In this document: positions 17,715 to 26,188 of the stretch, piece after piece
Numbering within the stretch: the first letter of the stretch is position 1
Layout of the letters: the number at the start of each line of letters is the position of its first letter
Source of the DNA: Halopseudomonas pachastrellae
Lineage (GTDB): Bacteria > Pseudomonadota > Gammaproteobacteria > Pseudomonadales > Pseudomonadaceae
Length of the DNA stretch: 64,000 nt
Direction: 5' to 3'
Assembly: GCF_900114765.1 (NCBI RefSeq)
Contig: NZ_FOUD01000010.1
Span: 1-64,000, forward strand
The notes under the pieces: model-generated
Told to the model about the DNA's origin: nothing
Seen by the model: the letters and a program-made list of their open reading frames with translations, nothing else
Database searches by the model: none
Made by a program: the position numbers and the translations under genes

Positions 17715-18077
17715 GTGGACTTTCAAACCATTCCTGTTGTGCGCATTTTCGACGAGCAGAAAGCGCGTGAGTTTTACCTTGGCTTTTTGGGGATGCAGGT
17801 TGATTGGGAGCACCGCTATGAGGCGGGTTTTCCGCTCTACCTTCAGGTATCCAGAGGCTCGCTGGTCTTGCATTTGAGTGAGCATTCGGGTGATTGCAGC
17901 CCCGGCAGCAAGTTGTTCGTGAATGTCAGTGACGCGTCAGCCTTGCTGGCAGAGCTACAGGGGCGGGATTATGCCTACTGCCGCCCGGTGATGGAGCTGG
18001 CGCCCTGGGGCGACCAGGGCTTCAGCGTGACCGACCCGTTTTCCAACCGGATCTGGTTCAACCAGCCGGGCGACTGA
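17715..18077 (+). CDS. VOC (glyoxalase/bleomycin-resistance) superfamily protein
   Basis: 120 residues from GTG 17715, chosen because GAGG sits 8 nt upstream; an ATG at 17685 has a poorly spaced site. VVRIFDEQKAREFYLGFLGMQVDWEHRYE opens a betaalphabetabetabeta module, and APWGDQGFSVTDPFSNRIWFNQP closes the second. The sequence is close to the VOC branch often annotated as bleomycin-resistance-like. Whether it binds a metal or a drug is not shown. A resistance role should not be assumed. Confidence 0.75.
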   Translation: MDFQTIPVVRIFDEQKAREFYLGFLGMQVDWEHRYEAGFPLYLQVSRGSLVLHLSEHSGDCSPGSKLFVNVSDASALLAELQGRDYAYCRPVMELAPWGDQGFSVTDPFSNRIWFNQPGD

Positions 18078-18095
18078 CCTGGCAAGTCCCCTCTA

Positions 18096-19166
18096 TTACT
18101 CGTTGTATTTGCGTAGCTCATCAGCCAGCAGGGCCACCAACTCGGCTGCCGGTAGCTCCCGCGCCAGTGTCGCACCTTGTCCTGCCCAGTGGGCGGCGAA
18201 GGCGTGATTGCCCTGTGCGCTGGCGGCGGCGTGCAGCTGCTTGGCGGCGTCATAGGCAAGCGGGTAGTCCGGTACCTCCGGGCTGCCCGGAGTCTCGCAA
18301 AAGCGGATGAAATCATTGACGATGCCGCGCGCTGGTCGCCCGGAGAAGCTGGCGGTCAGGCAGGTATCGCCGGCCTGCTCGCTTTTCAGGTTGGCACGGT
18401 AGGCGGGGGCGGCACTGGACTCTGGGCAGAGTACAAAGGCGGTTCCCAGTTGCGCCGCTGATGCGCCCAGCTCGAGCATGCGGGCAACGCCCTGGCCGTC
18501 CATGATGCCGCCTGCGGCGATGATGGGCAGGCTGCACTGTTTGGCGAGCTTTGATACCAACGCTGCCGTACTCAGCTGCTCGTCATGGGCACTGGGGTCA
18601 AAAATGCCGCGATGACCGCCCGCCTCAATACCTTGCGCGACCACTGCATCCACCCCCGCCTGCTCAATTGCTGCTGCCTCCTCAACGCTGGTCGCGGTCG
18701 CCAGAGTGTACATTCCCGCGCGGCGCAGGGCGTCGATGTGTTCGGCTGGCGGCAGCCCAAAATGAAAGCTGACCACGGCGGGGCGCTGTTCAAGCAGCAG
18801 AGCAAGGGTGTCGCTGTCGCCTACAAAGCTGCGATAAATCTCCTCCAGCGTGGCAGGTGTAGGCGCAGCGGCGGCTTCGAATAAGGGGCTGAGGTGGGCG
18901 AGCCACGCCTGGGCGCGCTGGGTGTCAGGCTGAGGTGGTGCGTGGCAGAACAGGTTGACGTTGAAGGGGCGTGTCGTCAGTGCGCGGGTTTTGTTGAGGG
19001 CATAACGGGCCTGATTCAAAGTGCCTGCGCCGATAGCAATGGAGCCCAGTGCCCCGGCGTTGGAGACGGCTGCCGCGAGTTCGGGAGTGGATACGCCAGC
19101 CATCGGCGCCTGAATGATGGGTATTTCTATACCCAGGCGTTCGAGCAAAGGGTGGGTGGATCTCAT
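18096..19166 (-). CDS. Nitronate monooxygenase family flavoenzyme
   Basis: 356 residues. TIM-barrel FMN enzyme of the NMO/2-nitropropane dioxygenase family, which oxidises alkyl nitronates. Motifs: [27 protein letters not shown] at the N-terminus, [16 protein letters not shown] with the catalytic His, and [31 protein letters not shown] for phosphate binding. AAGGAGA lies 4 nt before the ATG. It is divergent from a LysR gene with two matching dyads between them, so that regulator most likely controls it. Confidence 0.88.
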   Translation of the reverse strand: MRSTHPLLERLGIEIPIIQAPMAGVSTPELAAAVSNAGALGSIAIGAGTLNQARYALNKTRALTTRPFNVNLFCHAPPQPDTQRAQAWLAHLSPLFEAAAAPTPATLEEIYRSFVGDSDTLALLLEQRPAVVSFHFGLPPAEHIDALRRAGMYTLATATSVEEAAAIEQAGVDAVVAQGIEAGGHRGIFDPSAHDEQLSTAALVSKLAKQCSLPIIAAGGIMDGQGVARMLELGASAAQLGTAFVLCPESSAAPAYRANLKSEQAGDTCLTASFSGRPARGIVNDFIRFCETPGSPEVPDYPLAYDAAKQLHAAASAQGNHAFAAHWAGQGATLARELPAAELVALLADELRKYNE

Positions 19167-19189
19167 GCGCTCTCCTTGGGTGTTGATGT

Positions 19190-19237
19190 ATTCTTTTTTG
19201 GAGAATAGTATTTAATAAATATTCTTTCAATGAGAAT
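19190..19237. promoter_or_regulatory. Paired LysR-type operator candidates
   Basis: Two copies of the dyad ATTCT-N7-AGAAT lie at 19190-19206 and 19221-19237, centres 31 bp (three helical turns) apart, in the 74-bp gap between the divergent nitronate monooxygenase and LysR genes. The arrangement is what a LysR tetramer would bind. The second copy ends 3 bp before the LysR start codon, suggesting autoregulation. Confidence 0.6.
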
Positions 19238-19240
19238 TAT

Positions 19241-20128
19241 ATGGATTCGGAAACGCTTCGAATATTTGCCGCTGTAGCGGCGGAGCTGAGTATCACGCGC
19301 GCTGCGGCGCGGCTGGGCAGGGCGCCGTCCAACGTCACCACACGGATACAGCAGCTGGAGATCGATCTGGGCACGGAGTTGTTCGTGCGAACGGGTAAGC
19401 GCCTGTCCCTGTCGCCGGCCGGAGAACGTCTGGTCGACTACGGTGCCCGAATGTTGGCACTGGAGGACGAGGCGCGGCAGGTGGTGAGCGGCGGCGGCCA
19501 TGCGGGCGTATTGCGCCTTGGCAGCATGGAAAGTACGGCGGCGGCGCGGCTGCCGGCCATATTGGCGGCCTTTCACCAACGGCAGCCAGCCACGCGCATG
19601 CAGCTGCAGACTGGTCCATCGATGCCGCTGCTGGAGCAGGTGCGTAACGGGCAACTCGACTGCGCCTTTGTTGCTCTGCCGGCTGATTTTGGCGGTGTTG
19701 AAGCCTTGGCTGACCTGGGCCTGCAGGCGCGGGCTGTCTGGCGTGAACAGCTCCTGCTGGCGATGCCGTCTGGAGCATTGGCAGGCGGTGATATTGATCA
19801 TCTGGCCATTCGTTCGCTCGCGGCGTTTCCTCAGGGGTGCACCTACCGGGGTGTCGCCGAAGCGTTGTTGGGGCTGCACGGGTCGACCGAGTGGCGCGTG
19901 CAGGAGATGGCGTCCTATCACGCGATGATCGCCTGCGTGGCAGCCGGGGGCTGCGTAACGTTACTGCCCGAGAGCGTGCTGAATCTGAGCCCTGCGCGGG
20001 AGCAACTGCAGACATGGCCAGCGGGGCCGGCTGATACGCTGCTGGTGTGGCGTGAGCGCTCCTTCACGCCCGCCCTTGAGCATCTGTTGGCGTTGCTGCC
20101 GGAGGTCGCTGATGGCGCGGATGCTTGA
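19241..20128 (+). CDS. LysR family transcriptional regulator
   Basis: 295 residues. Winged HTH at 1-60 (LRIFAAVAAELSITRAAARLGRAPSNVTTRIQQLE) and a LysR substrate-binding fold from about 90 (VLRLGSMESTAAARLPAIL). Divergent from the nitronate monooxygenase gene and overlapping by 17 bp the MFS gene that follows, so the MFS carrier is probably in the same transcript. The inducer is not known. Confidence 0.9.
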   Translation: MDSETLRIFAAVAAELSITRAAARLGRAPSNVTTRIQQLEIDLGTELFVRTGKRLSLSPAGERLVDYGARMLALEDEARQVVSGGGHAGVLRLGSMESTAAARLPAILAAFHQRQPATRMQLQTGPSMPLLEQVRNGQLDCAFVALPADFGGVEALADLGLQARAVWREQLLLAMPSGALAGGDIDHLAIRSLAAFPQGCTYRGVAEALLGLHGSTEWRVQEMASYHAMIACVAAGGCVTLLPESVLNLSPAREQLQTWPAGPADTLLVWRERSFTPALEHLLALLPEVADGADA

Positions 20129-21242
20129 TCTGCGCTCGGCAACGGAGGCGGCGCTGATCCTGGTCATCGGCATGGGGTTTGGGCGCTTTGCCTTTACCGC
20201 CATTTATCCGCTTATGGTGGAAGAGGGCGTTATCACGCTGCAGGGCGGCAGTATCGCGGCCTCTGCCAACTACGCCGGTTATCTGCTGGGCGCTCTGCTT
20301 TTGATGTGGGCTCGCAGTCATCGGGCAAACCTGCTCTGCGTGGTAGCTACGCTGGGCACGGCGGCCTGCCTGGCGGTGCTGGCCATGCTGACATCTGTCT
20401 GGGCGATTGTTGTGGTACGCCTGCTGGCGGGCGTGCTCAGCGCTGTGGCTATGGTGGCCGGGTCGTTGTGGCTGTTTGAGCACCGAGCGCAGTTTGCTGG
20501 TGCGCCGCTGTTGTACGCCGGCGTGGGCGTGGGTATCGCCATGTCTGCCGAGCTGTTGGTGCTGGGCGGACAGTTTGGTTTGCATAGCGGCGGGATGTGG
20601 CTGCTGCTCGGCGCCGCTGCGTTTGCGCTGAGCCTGCTTGCGCTGCCCGGTTTGTTGTTCACTCCGGCTGTGGCGGCAGGCTTGTCAGCAGATAGCGCCA
20701 GGAGCCGTGCGCCGTCTGTTGCGGCAGTGCCGCTGGTCCTTCTTTATGGTCTGGCCGGGCTCGGCTATATCGTTACGGCAACCTATCTGCCGGTGCTGGT
20801 TCGCGACAGCTTTCCAGATCTGAACGCAGCCCATGTCTGGGCGGTATTTGGGGTGGGGGCTGCGCCCTCGTGTTTTCTCTGGCATCAGGTGCATGAGCGG
20901 CTCGGCACCCGCGCAGCCTTGCGGCTCAACCTGCTGGTTCAGGCCTGCGGTGTGGCGTTGCCGGTGTTGCTGCCATCAACCATCGGATTCACTCTGAGTG
21001 CCTTGCTGGTTGGTGGCACCTTTATGGGGACCGTGACCATCGCCATGCCTGCGGCGCAGCGCGCTGCGCGGCAAGGCGGTGCCAACCTTATGGCTATCAT
21101 GACACTGGCTTACGGGGTGGGGCAGATTCTTGGTCCGCTGATGGCTGATCGGCTGCACGCGGTGTTTCTGAGTTTTAACAGCGCGCTGCTGGCCGCTGCC
21201 GCGGCGTTGCTGTTGGCAGCGGCCTTGTCGTTGCGTCTTTAG
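20112..21242 (+). CDS. YbfB/YjiJ-type MFS transporter
   Basis: 376 residues from the ATG at 20112 (GGAGGT 5 nt upstream, inside the LysR gene). About 12 membrane helices. ILVIGMGFGRFAFTAIYPLMVEEG at the start and ANYAGYLLGALL are typical of the YbfB/YjiJ group. It overlaps the LysR gene by 17 bp, so translation is likely coupled. It may carry the compound sensed by the regulator or made by the adjacent flavoenzyme; this is inference from context. Confidence 0.82.
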   Translation: MARMLDLRSATEAALILVIGMGFGRFAFTAIYPLMVEEGVITLQGGSIAASANYAGYLLGALLLMWARSHRANLLCVVATLGTAACLAVLAMLTSVWAIVVVRLLAGVLSAVAMVAGSLWLFEHRAQFAGAPLLYAGVGVGIAMSAELLVLGGQFGLHSGGMWLLLGAAAFALSLLALPGLLFTPAVAAGLSADSARSRAPSVAAVPLVLLYGLAGLGYIVTATYLPVLVRDSFPDLNAAHVWAVFGVGAAPSCFLWHQVHERLGTRAALRLNLLVQACGVALPVLLPSTIGFTLSALLVGGTFMGTVTIAMPAAQRAARQGGANLMAIMTLAYGVGQILGPLMADRLHAVFLSFNSALLAAAAALLLAAALSLRL

Positions 21243-21255
21243 CCTCGCAGCAGGG

Positions 21256-22062
21256 TTATTTGGGGAGCAGGGCGGTGATGATCAGGCGCGCACCAAAGCC
21301 CTCTGGGCCGTTCTCGGTGCTGTCTACCCAGTAGCGCAGGCCGCCACCGATACTGAACAACTGGCCGCCAACCGGCACCACCTTGGATACGACAAAGTTG
21401 ATGGGCACCGCGCTGTCGTGGTTTTCCCAGTCGTGGGTGGCTTCGCTGTTGAGGGTGTAGGTCACGGCCGACGGTGTGGTCTAGCTGCCGAACGGTTGAA
21501 TGAAGGTGCTGTTGATATCGGTGCGCCGCTCGGCGTCTGCCACATCAACCAGATGATTGAACAGCAGGCCGACGGTCCACGGGCCGCTTTGGCGCAGGGC
21601 GACACCGGTCGGGCCAGCGGCCCAGGTGTCGGTGGTCAACTCGTCTTCCGAGCCGGTGGGCAGCATGACGATGGGCCCGGCACCCCAGATCCAGCCGCTT
21701 GCTGTTAGCTCTTTGGGTGAGAAGAACAGACTCTATACGGTATCGCCCGTACCGGTCTGGCTGCCAGCGCCGGGGAAGACGGCACTTTGGTGGGAGACCG
21801 GCAAGATGGTGCGTGAGATAAGGTTCCAGTCTTCGCTGATCGAGATGGCGATGACCGGCTGGATGTTCAGCGTGTGCCGGTCGCCATTGTTGCCGGGGCC
21901 AATGTTGTGATCGTAGTTGTACTGAAACGGCACGCTGATCAATGCCGCCACCGGGTTGCTGAGTGACTTGGCGAGGTCGGCGGCGGCCTGGTCGGCGCTG
22001 GCGCTGAGTGTGTGCAGGGCGGCGAGCATCGCCAGTGCGCTGATGGGGATAATCCGAGGCAT
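21256..22062 (-). pseudogene. Outer-membrane 'transporter' (MetA-pathway-like) gene with two in-frame amber stops
   Basis: The 269-codon frame runs unbroken in phase from ATG 22062 (AGGA upstream) to TAA 21256 except for two TAG codons, at 21733-21735 and 21481-21483. The product has a signal peptide (MPRIIPISALAMLAALHTLSASA) and the family pattern FSPKELTASGWIWGAGPIVMLPT ... QSGPWTVGLLFNHLVDVA ... PINFVVSKVVPVGGQLFSIGGGLRYW of phenol-degradation MetA-like beta-barrel proteins. By comparison with the family from memory, the first TAG sits where Gln is usual and the second where Tyr is usual. There is no frameshift. Recent inactivation is the simplest reading. Confidence 0.85.
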
Positions 22063-22309
22063 GAGGCTGGTCCTTTCCTTGGCGTCAGGGTGGTCTTGGT
22101 TGTGTCGGTGTAGTCACGCTGCTAGTGGTTGCATGGGCCTAATGGGCGACCTGTCGCAGAAATTGCCATTCAGCTCATTGATAGCGCTGCGATCATGACA
22201 TGCCTAGTGGTTTCGGTTGCCTGGTCTATCGGTGAGACTCCTTGAAACGCCCGTTCCAGAGGTGTTTGTCTTGCTTTCGGCAAGGCTGGATAACAAGAGA
22301 GGTCAGCTC

Positions 22310-23668
22310 ATGCAACAGCCACAACAGGCAAAGAACGCCTGGCGGGTCCTTTTTCTGCTGTTCCTGGCGAACATGTTCAACTTTTTCGACCGCACCATCC
22401 CGGCCATCATCATCGAGCCGCTGCGCATGGAGTGGGATCTGAGTGATTTCCAACTGGGCCTGGGCGGCACTGCCTTCACGGTTGTTTATGCGCTGGCTGG
22501 TATTCAGCTGGGGCGCATGGCTGACGTTGGTTCGCGCCGCAAGATCATGGGCTGGGGCCTGGCGGTGTGGAGTGGCTTTACCGCGCTGACCGGTGCGGCC
22601 TGGAACTTCTGGAGCTTCCTGATCATTCGCATGGGTGTTGGCGTGGGCGAGGCCAGCTATGCGCCGGCGGCCAACTCCTTGATCGGCGACCTGTTCCCGG
22701 CGCACAAGCGCGCACGGGCAATGGGCATCTTCATGCTCGGTTTGCCGCTTGGCCTGCTGCTGGCCTTCTTCACGGTCGGCGCGATGGTCGAGGCTTTCGA
22801 CAGCTGGCGTGCGCCGTTCTATATCGCCGCAGTGCCGGGGCTGCTGCTCGCAGTGTTCGTCTTCATGATCAAGGAGCCTGCACGGGGCGCCGCAGAGGTC
22901 GTTAAGACCAGTGCCGCGCCGGTGGACAAGCCGATGCGCAAGATCTTTGCCGTGCGCACCTTCTGGTGGCTGACGCTGGCCGGCCTGGCGTACAACTTCG
23001 CTTCCTACGCCTGTAACTCCTTTATGGTGCCGATGCTGCAGCGCTACTTCCATCTGTCACTGCAGGAAGCGGCGGTCTCTACCGGTGTTATCGTCGGTGT
23101 GACCGGCCTGGTTGGCCTCACCACTGGCGGCTGGATTGCTGACAAGGTACACCAGCGCTGGGCAACCGGGCGGCTGATGTTTGGTGCCATCAGTATGCTG
23201 GTCGCCGCCCTGGCGACGGGCTATGCATTGTTGCAGGAAGAAATCGAGATTGGTCTGTTCATCGCAGTGTTCTCGATCGGCTGGCTGTTCTCCTACAACT
23301 ACTTCACCAGCGTTTACACCGCGATTCAGGATGTCATCGAGCCGCGTCTGCGCGGCACCGCTGTGGCGCTGTTCTTCGCCTGCCTGTACCTGCTGGGTGG
23401 CGGCATGGGGCCGGTGGTCGTGGGGCTGATGTCTGATCACTTTGCCGAGGCGGCGCGGGTGGCTGCCGGTGCTGCTGAGATGAACGAAGTGTTCAAGGCG
23501 CAAGGTCTGCATGATGCAATGATCTCCATCCCGGTTGCGCTGCTGGCTGCCATGGCGGCGCTGCTGATGGGCGCGCGTTATTTCGTTGCTGATTCCAAGA
23601 GAATGGAAGCGGCGATGGCGGCAGATGAGCCTGAAGACGCATCGGACCAGGCGGCTGCGACGGCGTGA
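22310..23668 (+). CDS. Spinster-type MFS transporter
   Basis: 452 residues from the ATG at 22310 (GAGAGG 7 nt upstream); the frame extends further upstream without support. About 12 membrane helices. FFDRTIPAIIIEPLRMEWDLSDFQLG, RMADVGSRRKIMGWGLAVWS and RMGVGVGEASYAPAANSLIGDLFPAHKRARAM are the spinster-like signatures, shared with the carrier at 4896-6206. It is divergent from the broken outer-membrane gene, suggesting the two may once have worked together in uptake of one substrate. Confidence 0.87.
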   Translation: MQQPQQAKNAWRVLFLLFLANMFNFFDRTIPAIIIEPLRMEWDLSDFQLGLGGTAFTVVYALAGIQLGRMADVGSRRKIMGWGLAVWSGFTALTGAAWNFWSFLIIRMGVGVGEASYAPAANSLIGDLFPAHKRARAMGIFMLGLPLGLLLAFFTVGAMVEAFDSWRAPFYIAAVPGLLLAVFVFMIKEPARGAAEVVKTSAAPVDKPMRKIFAVRTFWWLTLAGLAYNFASYACNSFMVPMLQRYFHLSLQEAAVSTGVIVGVTGLVGLTTGGWIADKVHQRWATGRLMFGAISMLVAALATGYALLQEEIEIGLFIAVFSIGWLFSYNYFTSVYTAIQDVIEPRLRGTAVALFFACLYLLGGGMGPVVVGLMSDHFAEAARVAAGAAEMNEVFKAQGLHDAMISIPVALLAAMAALLMGARYFVADSKRMEAAMAADEPEDASDQAAATA

Positions 23669-23688
23669 GTTGATCACTGCTCGACAAG

Positions 23689-23713
23689 AAAACCGGCGCT
23701 GGCCGGTTTTTTT
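23689..23713 (+). terminator. Terminator after the MFS gene
   Basis: Stem AACCGGC/GCCGGTT with a 4-nt loop and a run of seven or more T, 21 bp after the stop codon. Confidence 0.9.
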
Positions 23714-23812
23714 GTGCATGTAGCCGGCAGGCTGCTGCCGGATGTTCTCATGGCCTGGGGCGCCAGTTTTGACCGGCACAGCGACGCTGGGCTGGGTAGG
23801 GAGCCGGCGTGC

Positions 23813-25153
23813 TCAGAAAGGGCAGGCAGGTTGCAGGGTATTGAGCAGATTGCCGACCTTGGTCAAGGTTTCCTGGTACTCAAGCTCCATGACCGAGTCG
23901 GCAACGATACCGCCGCCGCCCCAGCAATGGATGCGCTTGCCATGGCAGATCAAGCTGCGAATGGCGATGTTGAAGTCCATCTGACCCTCACAGCCCAGGT
24001 AGCCGACGCTGCCGCAATACAGGCTGCGACGTACCGGCTCCAGCTCCTCGATGATCTGCATCGCGCGGATTTTGGGGGCGCCGGTGATGGAGCCGCCGGG
24101 GAAGGCGCGCATCAGCAGGTCAATGGCATCGCAGTCGTCGCGTAGTTGGCCGGTCACGCTGCTGACCAGGTGGTGCACGTTGGGGTAGCTCTCCAGGCTG
24201 AACAGCTCCGGCACGCGAATGCTGCCGGGTTTGCAGCTACGGCCAAGATCGTTGCGTAGCAGGTCGACAATCATCAGGTTTTCTGCCCGATCCTTGTTGC
24301 AATCAAGCAGCTCCTGGGCCAGCGCCCGATCCTCGTCAATTGATTGGCCTCGCGGGCGGGTGCCCTTGATAGGTCGGGTCTCTACGCGCCCCTCACGTAC
24401 CTCGATAAAGCGTTCAGGCGACAGGCTGAGCAGGGCGCCGCCGGGTACTTCCAGATAGGCAGAAAAGGGTGTCGGGCTGCGCTCGCGCAGGCGGGTGTAG
24501 GCCTCCAGCGGGTCGCCGCTGAACGTTGCGCTGAAACGCTGGGCCAGGTTGATCTGGTAGCAGTCGCCGGCATGAATGTACTGCTGGATGCGCTCGAAGG
24601 CTGCGGCGTATTGGCTCTTGCTTTGGTCTGCGCCAAAGGGCGCGGTCAGGCTGAATGTGCTCGCCGGCTCGGCCGGCTGCTCAAGCGCAGCCAGGAGCTG
24701 GGCTTGCCGCGCCGGCGAAACGCTGGGGTGGCATACCAGCCAGCAACGCTGCTGCTGGTGGTCGCTGACCAAGCTCCAGTCGTATAGCCCGAAGGCCAGG
24801 TCCGGCAAGGGAATGTCGTGCCGCGCCTGCTCGGGCAGCGCTTCGAGTTGGCGGCCGTAGTCGTAGGCGAGATAGCCCGCCAGGCCGGCACCAAAGGGCA
24901 GGGTGATGCCGTCAGGCCAACTGGCCGGGCCGAGCTGCTGCAAGGCTGCGCGCAGGTGTTGCTGGTCTGTTGCAGGGTTGCCGCTGCTTGTGAGCTGACG
25001 TAGCGGGCCCGCGCAGAGCATGCTGAAGCGCCCCAGTTGACTGCGCTGGTCGGCGGAATCGAGCAGGATAGGGGCGCCCAGGCTGCGCACGGCGTTCAGC
25101 CGTGGCAGCGGGTCTGCCTGGTAGGCCAGCTCGTGGAGCTGGTAGTCAGGCAT
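23813..25153 (-). CDS. pabB: Aminodeoxychorismate synthase component I
   Basis: 446 residues. With the glutaminase PabA it converts chorismate to 4-amino-4-deoxychorismate for folate synthesis. Motifs: GDCYQINLAQRF, LSPERFIEV, PIKGTRPRG (the PIKGT form marks PabB rather than TrpE), AENLMIVDLLRNDLGRSC and AFPGGSITGAPKIRAMQIIEE. It lies 15 bp downstream of the ATP-grasp gene on the same strand, so it may be read through from that operon. In P. aeruginosa these genes are nearby but, as I recall, not directly adjacent. Confidence 0.93.
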   Translation of the reverse strand: MPDYQLHELAYQADPLPRLNAVRSLGAPILLDSADQRSQLGRFSMLCAGPLRQLTSSGNPATDQQHLRAALQQLGPASWPDGITLPFGAGLAGYLAYDYGRQLEALPEQARHDIPLPDLAFGLYDWSLVSDHQQQRCWLVCHPSVSPARQAQLLAALEQPAEPASTFSLTAPFGADQSKSQYAAAFERIQQYIHAGDCYQINLAQRFSATFSGDPLEAYTRLRERSPTPFSAYLEVPGGALLSLSPERFIEVREGRVETRPIKGTRPRGQSIDEDRALAQELLDCNKDRAENLMIVDLLRNDLGRSCKPGSIRVPELFSLESYPNVHHLVSSVTGQLRDDCDAIDLLMRAFPGGSITGAPKIRAMQIIEELEPVRRSLYCGSVGYLGCEGQMDFNIAIRSLICHGKRIHCWGGGGIVADSVMELEYQETLTKVGNLLNTLQPACPF

Positions 25154-25168
25154 GGAGTCGCTCTTTGG

Positions 25169-26179
25169 TCATGCGCTGGTGGCGTTGGCTTCGTCACTCG
25201 ACAGCGGTGCGTCCGGCAGCTTGGCGAAGTGCTTCTGGGAGAAGGCCACGCGCTCCTCGGCGCTTTCCTCGCGGCCTTCCTTCTTGAGCTGTGCCAGGTG
25301 GTGCTCGACCATGTGGCAGCGCTTGGTCAGGCCGGCGTCGTTGGCAATCTGGATGTTCAGACCCGGCCGGGCGTTGAGCTCCAGGATCAGCGGGCCCTGA
25401 TCCTGGTCCAGAACCAGGTCAACGCCGATGTAGCCCAGGCCCGACAGCTCGTAGCAGGAGGCGGCCAGATGCATAAAACCGTTCCAGTCAGGCAGCTGCA
25501 CGCCGTCTACCGGGTTGGTGGTATCCGGGTGCTTGCTGATGATCTTGTTCAGCCAGGTGCCCTTGAGGGTGATGCCGGTGGCCAAGTCTACACCGACGCC
25601 AATGGCGCCCTGGTGCAGGTTGGCCTTGCCGCCGGACTGGCGCGTCGGCAGACGCAGCATGGCCATGACCGGGTAGCCCATTAGGCAGATGATGCGGATA
25701 TCCGGCACGCCTTCATAGCTGATGCTTTTGAAGATCTGGTCCGGGGTCACGCGGTATTCGATCAGCACCCGGTCACGGTGGCCGCCGAGTGAGTAGAGGC
25801 CGGACAGGATGCTGGAGATGTGGTGACCAATCTCGTCGCGGCTGATGATCTTGCCGCCCACGGTCTTGTACATGCCTTCAAAGCGGTCGGCGATGACGAT
25901 GATGCCGTCACCGCCGGCGCCCTGCGCCGGCTTGATTACAAAGTCGCGGTGTTCGGCAACGATGCTGTCGAACTTGTCGAAGTCCTTCTCGGTATCGATG
26001 ATGCCGTACAGCTGCGGCACATGGATGCCGGCGGCGATGGCGCGCTCCTTGGTCAGGATTTTGTCATCGACCACAGGGTACAAGTGACGCTTGTTGTACT
26101 TGAGCACGTAGTCCGCATTGCGGCGGTTGATGCCCATGACGCCGGCCTCGGACAGCGCCCTCCAGGTTTTCCAGAACAT
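25169..26179 (-). CDS. ATP-grasp alpha-L-glutamate ligase-like protein (RimK-related)
   Basis: 336 residues. ATP-grasp fold: DFVIKPAQGAGGDGIIVI is the nucleotide loop, RVLIEYRVTPDQIF the substrate region, and DQDQGPLILELNARPGLNIQIAN the Mg-binding E-x-N motif. It belongs to the RimK-related 'E-lig' group, predicted to form amide bonds between a carboxylate (probably Glu) and an amine. The C-terminal 45 residues are charged and low in complexity. It starts 9 bp after the inactive transglutaminase-7TM gene with GAGGAGG in the gap, so they are one operon. The true substrate is not established by sequence. Confidence 0.85.
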   Translation of the reverse strand: MFWKTWRALSEAGVMGINRRNADYVLKYNKRHLYPVVDDKILTKERAIAAGIHVPQLYGIIDTEKDFDKFDSIVAEHRDFVIKPAQGAGGDGIIVIADRFEGMYKTVGGKIISRDEIGHHISSILSGLYSLGGHRDRVLIEYRVTPDQIFKSISYEGVPDIRIICLMGYPVMAMLRLPTRQSGGKANLHQGAIGVGVDLATGITLKGTWLNKIISKHPDTTNPVDGVQLPDWNGFMHLAASCYELSGLGYIGVDLVLDQDQGPLILELNARPGLNIQIANDAGLTKRCHMVEHHLAQLKKEGREESAEERVAFSQKHFAKLPDAPLSSDEANATSA

Positions 26180-26188
26180 GCAGCCTCC

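Noticed and set aside
17715..18077. Reading the VOC protein as a bleomycin-resistance gene
   Set aside because: The VOC fold covers many activities; nothing in the sequence or neighbours points to drug resistance.
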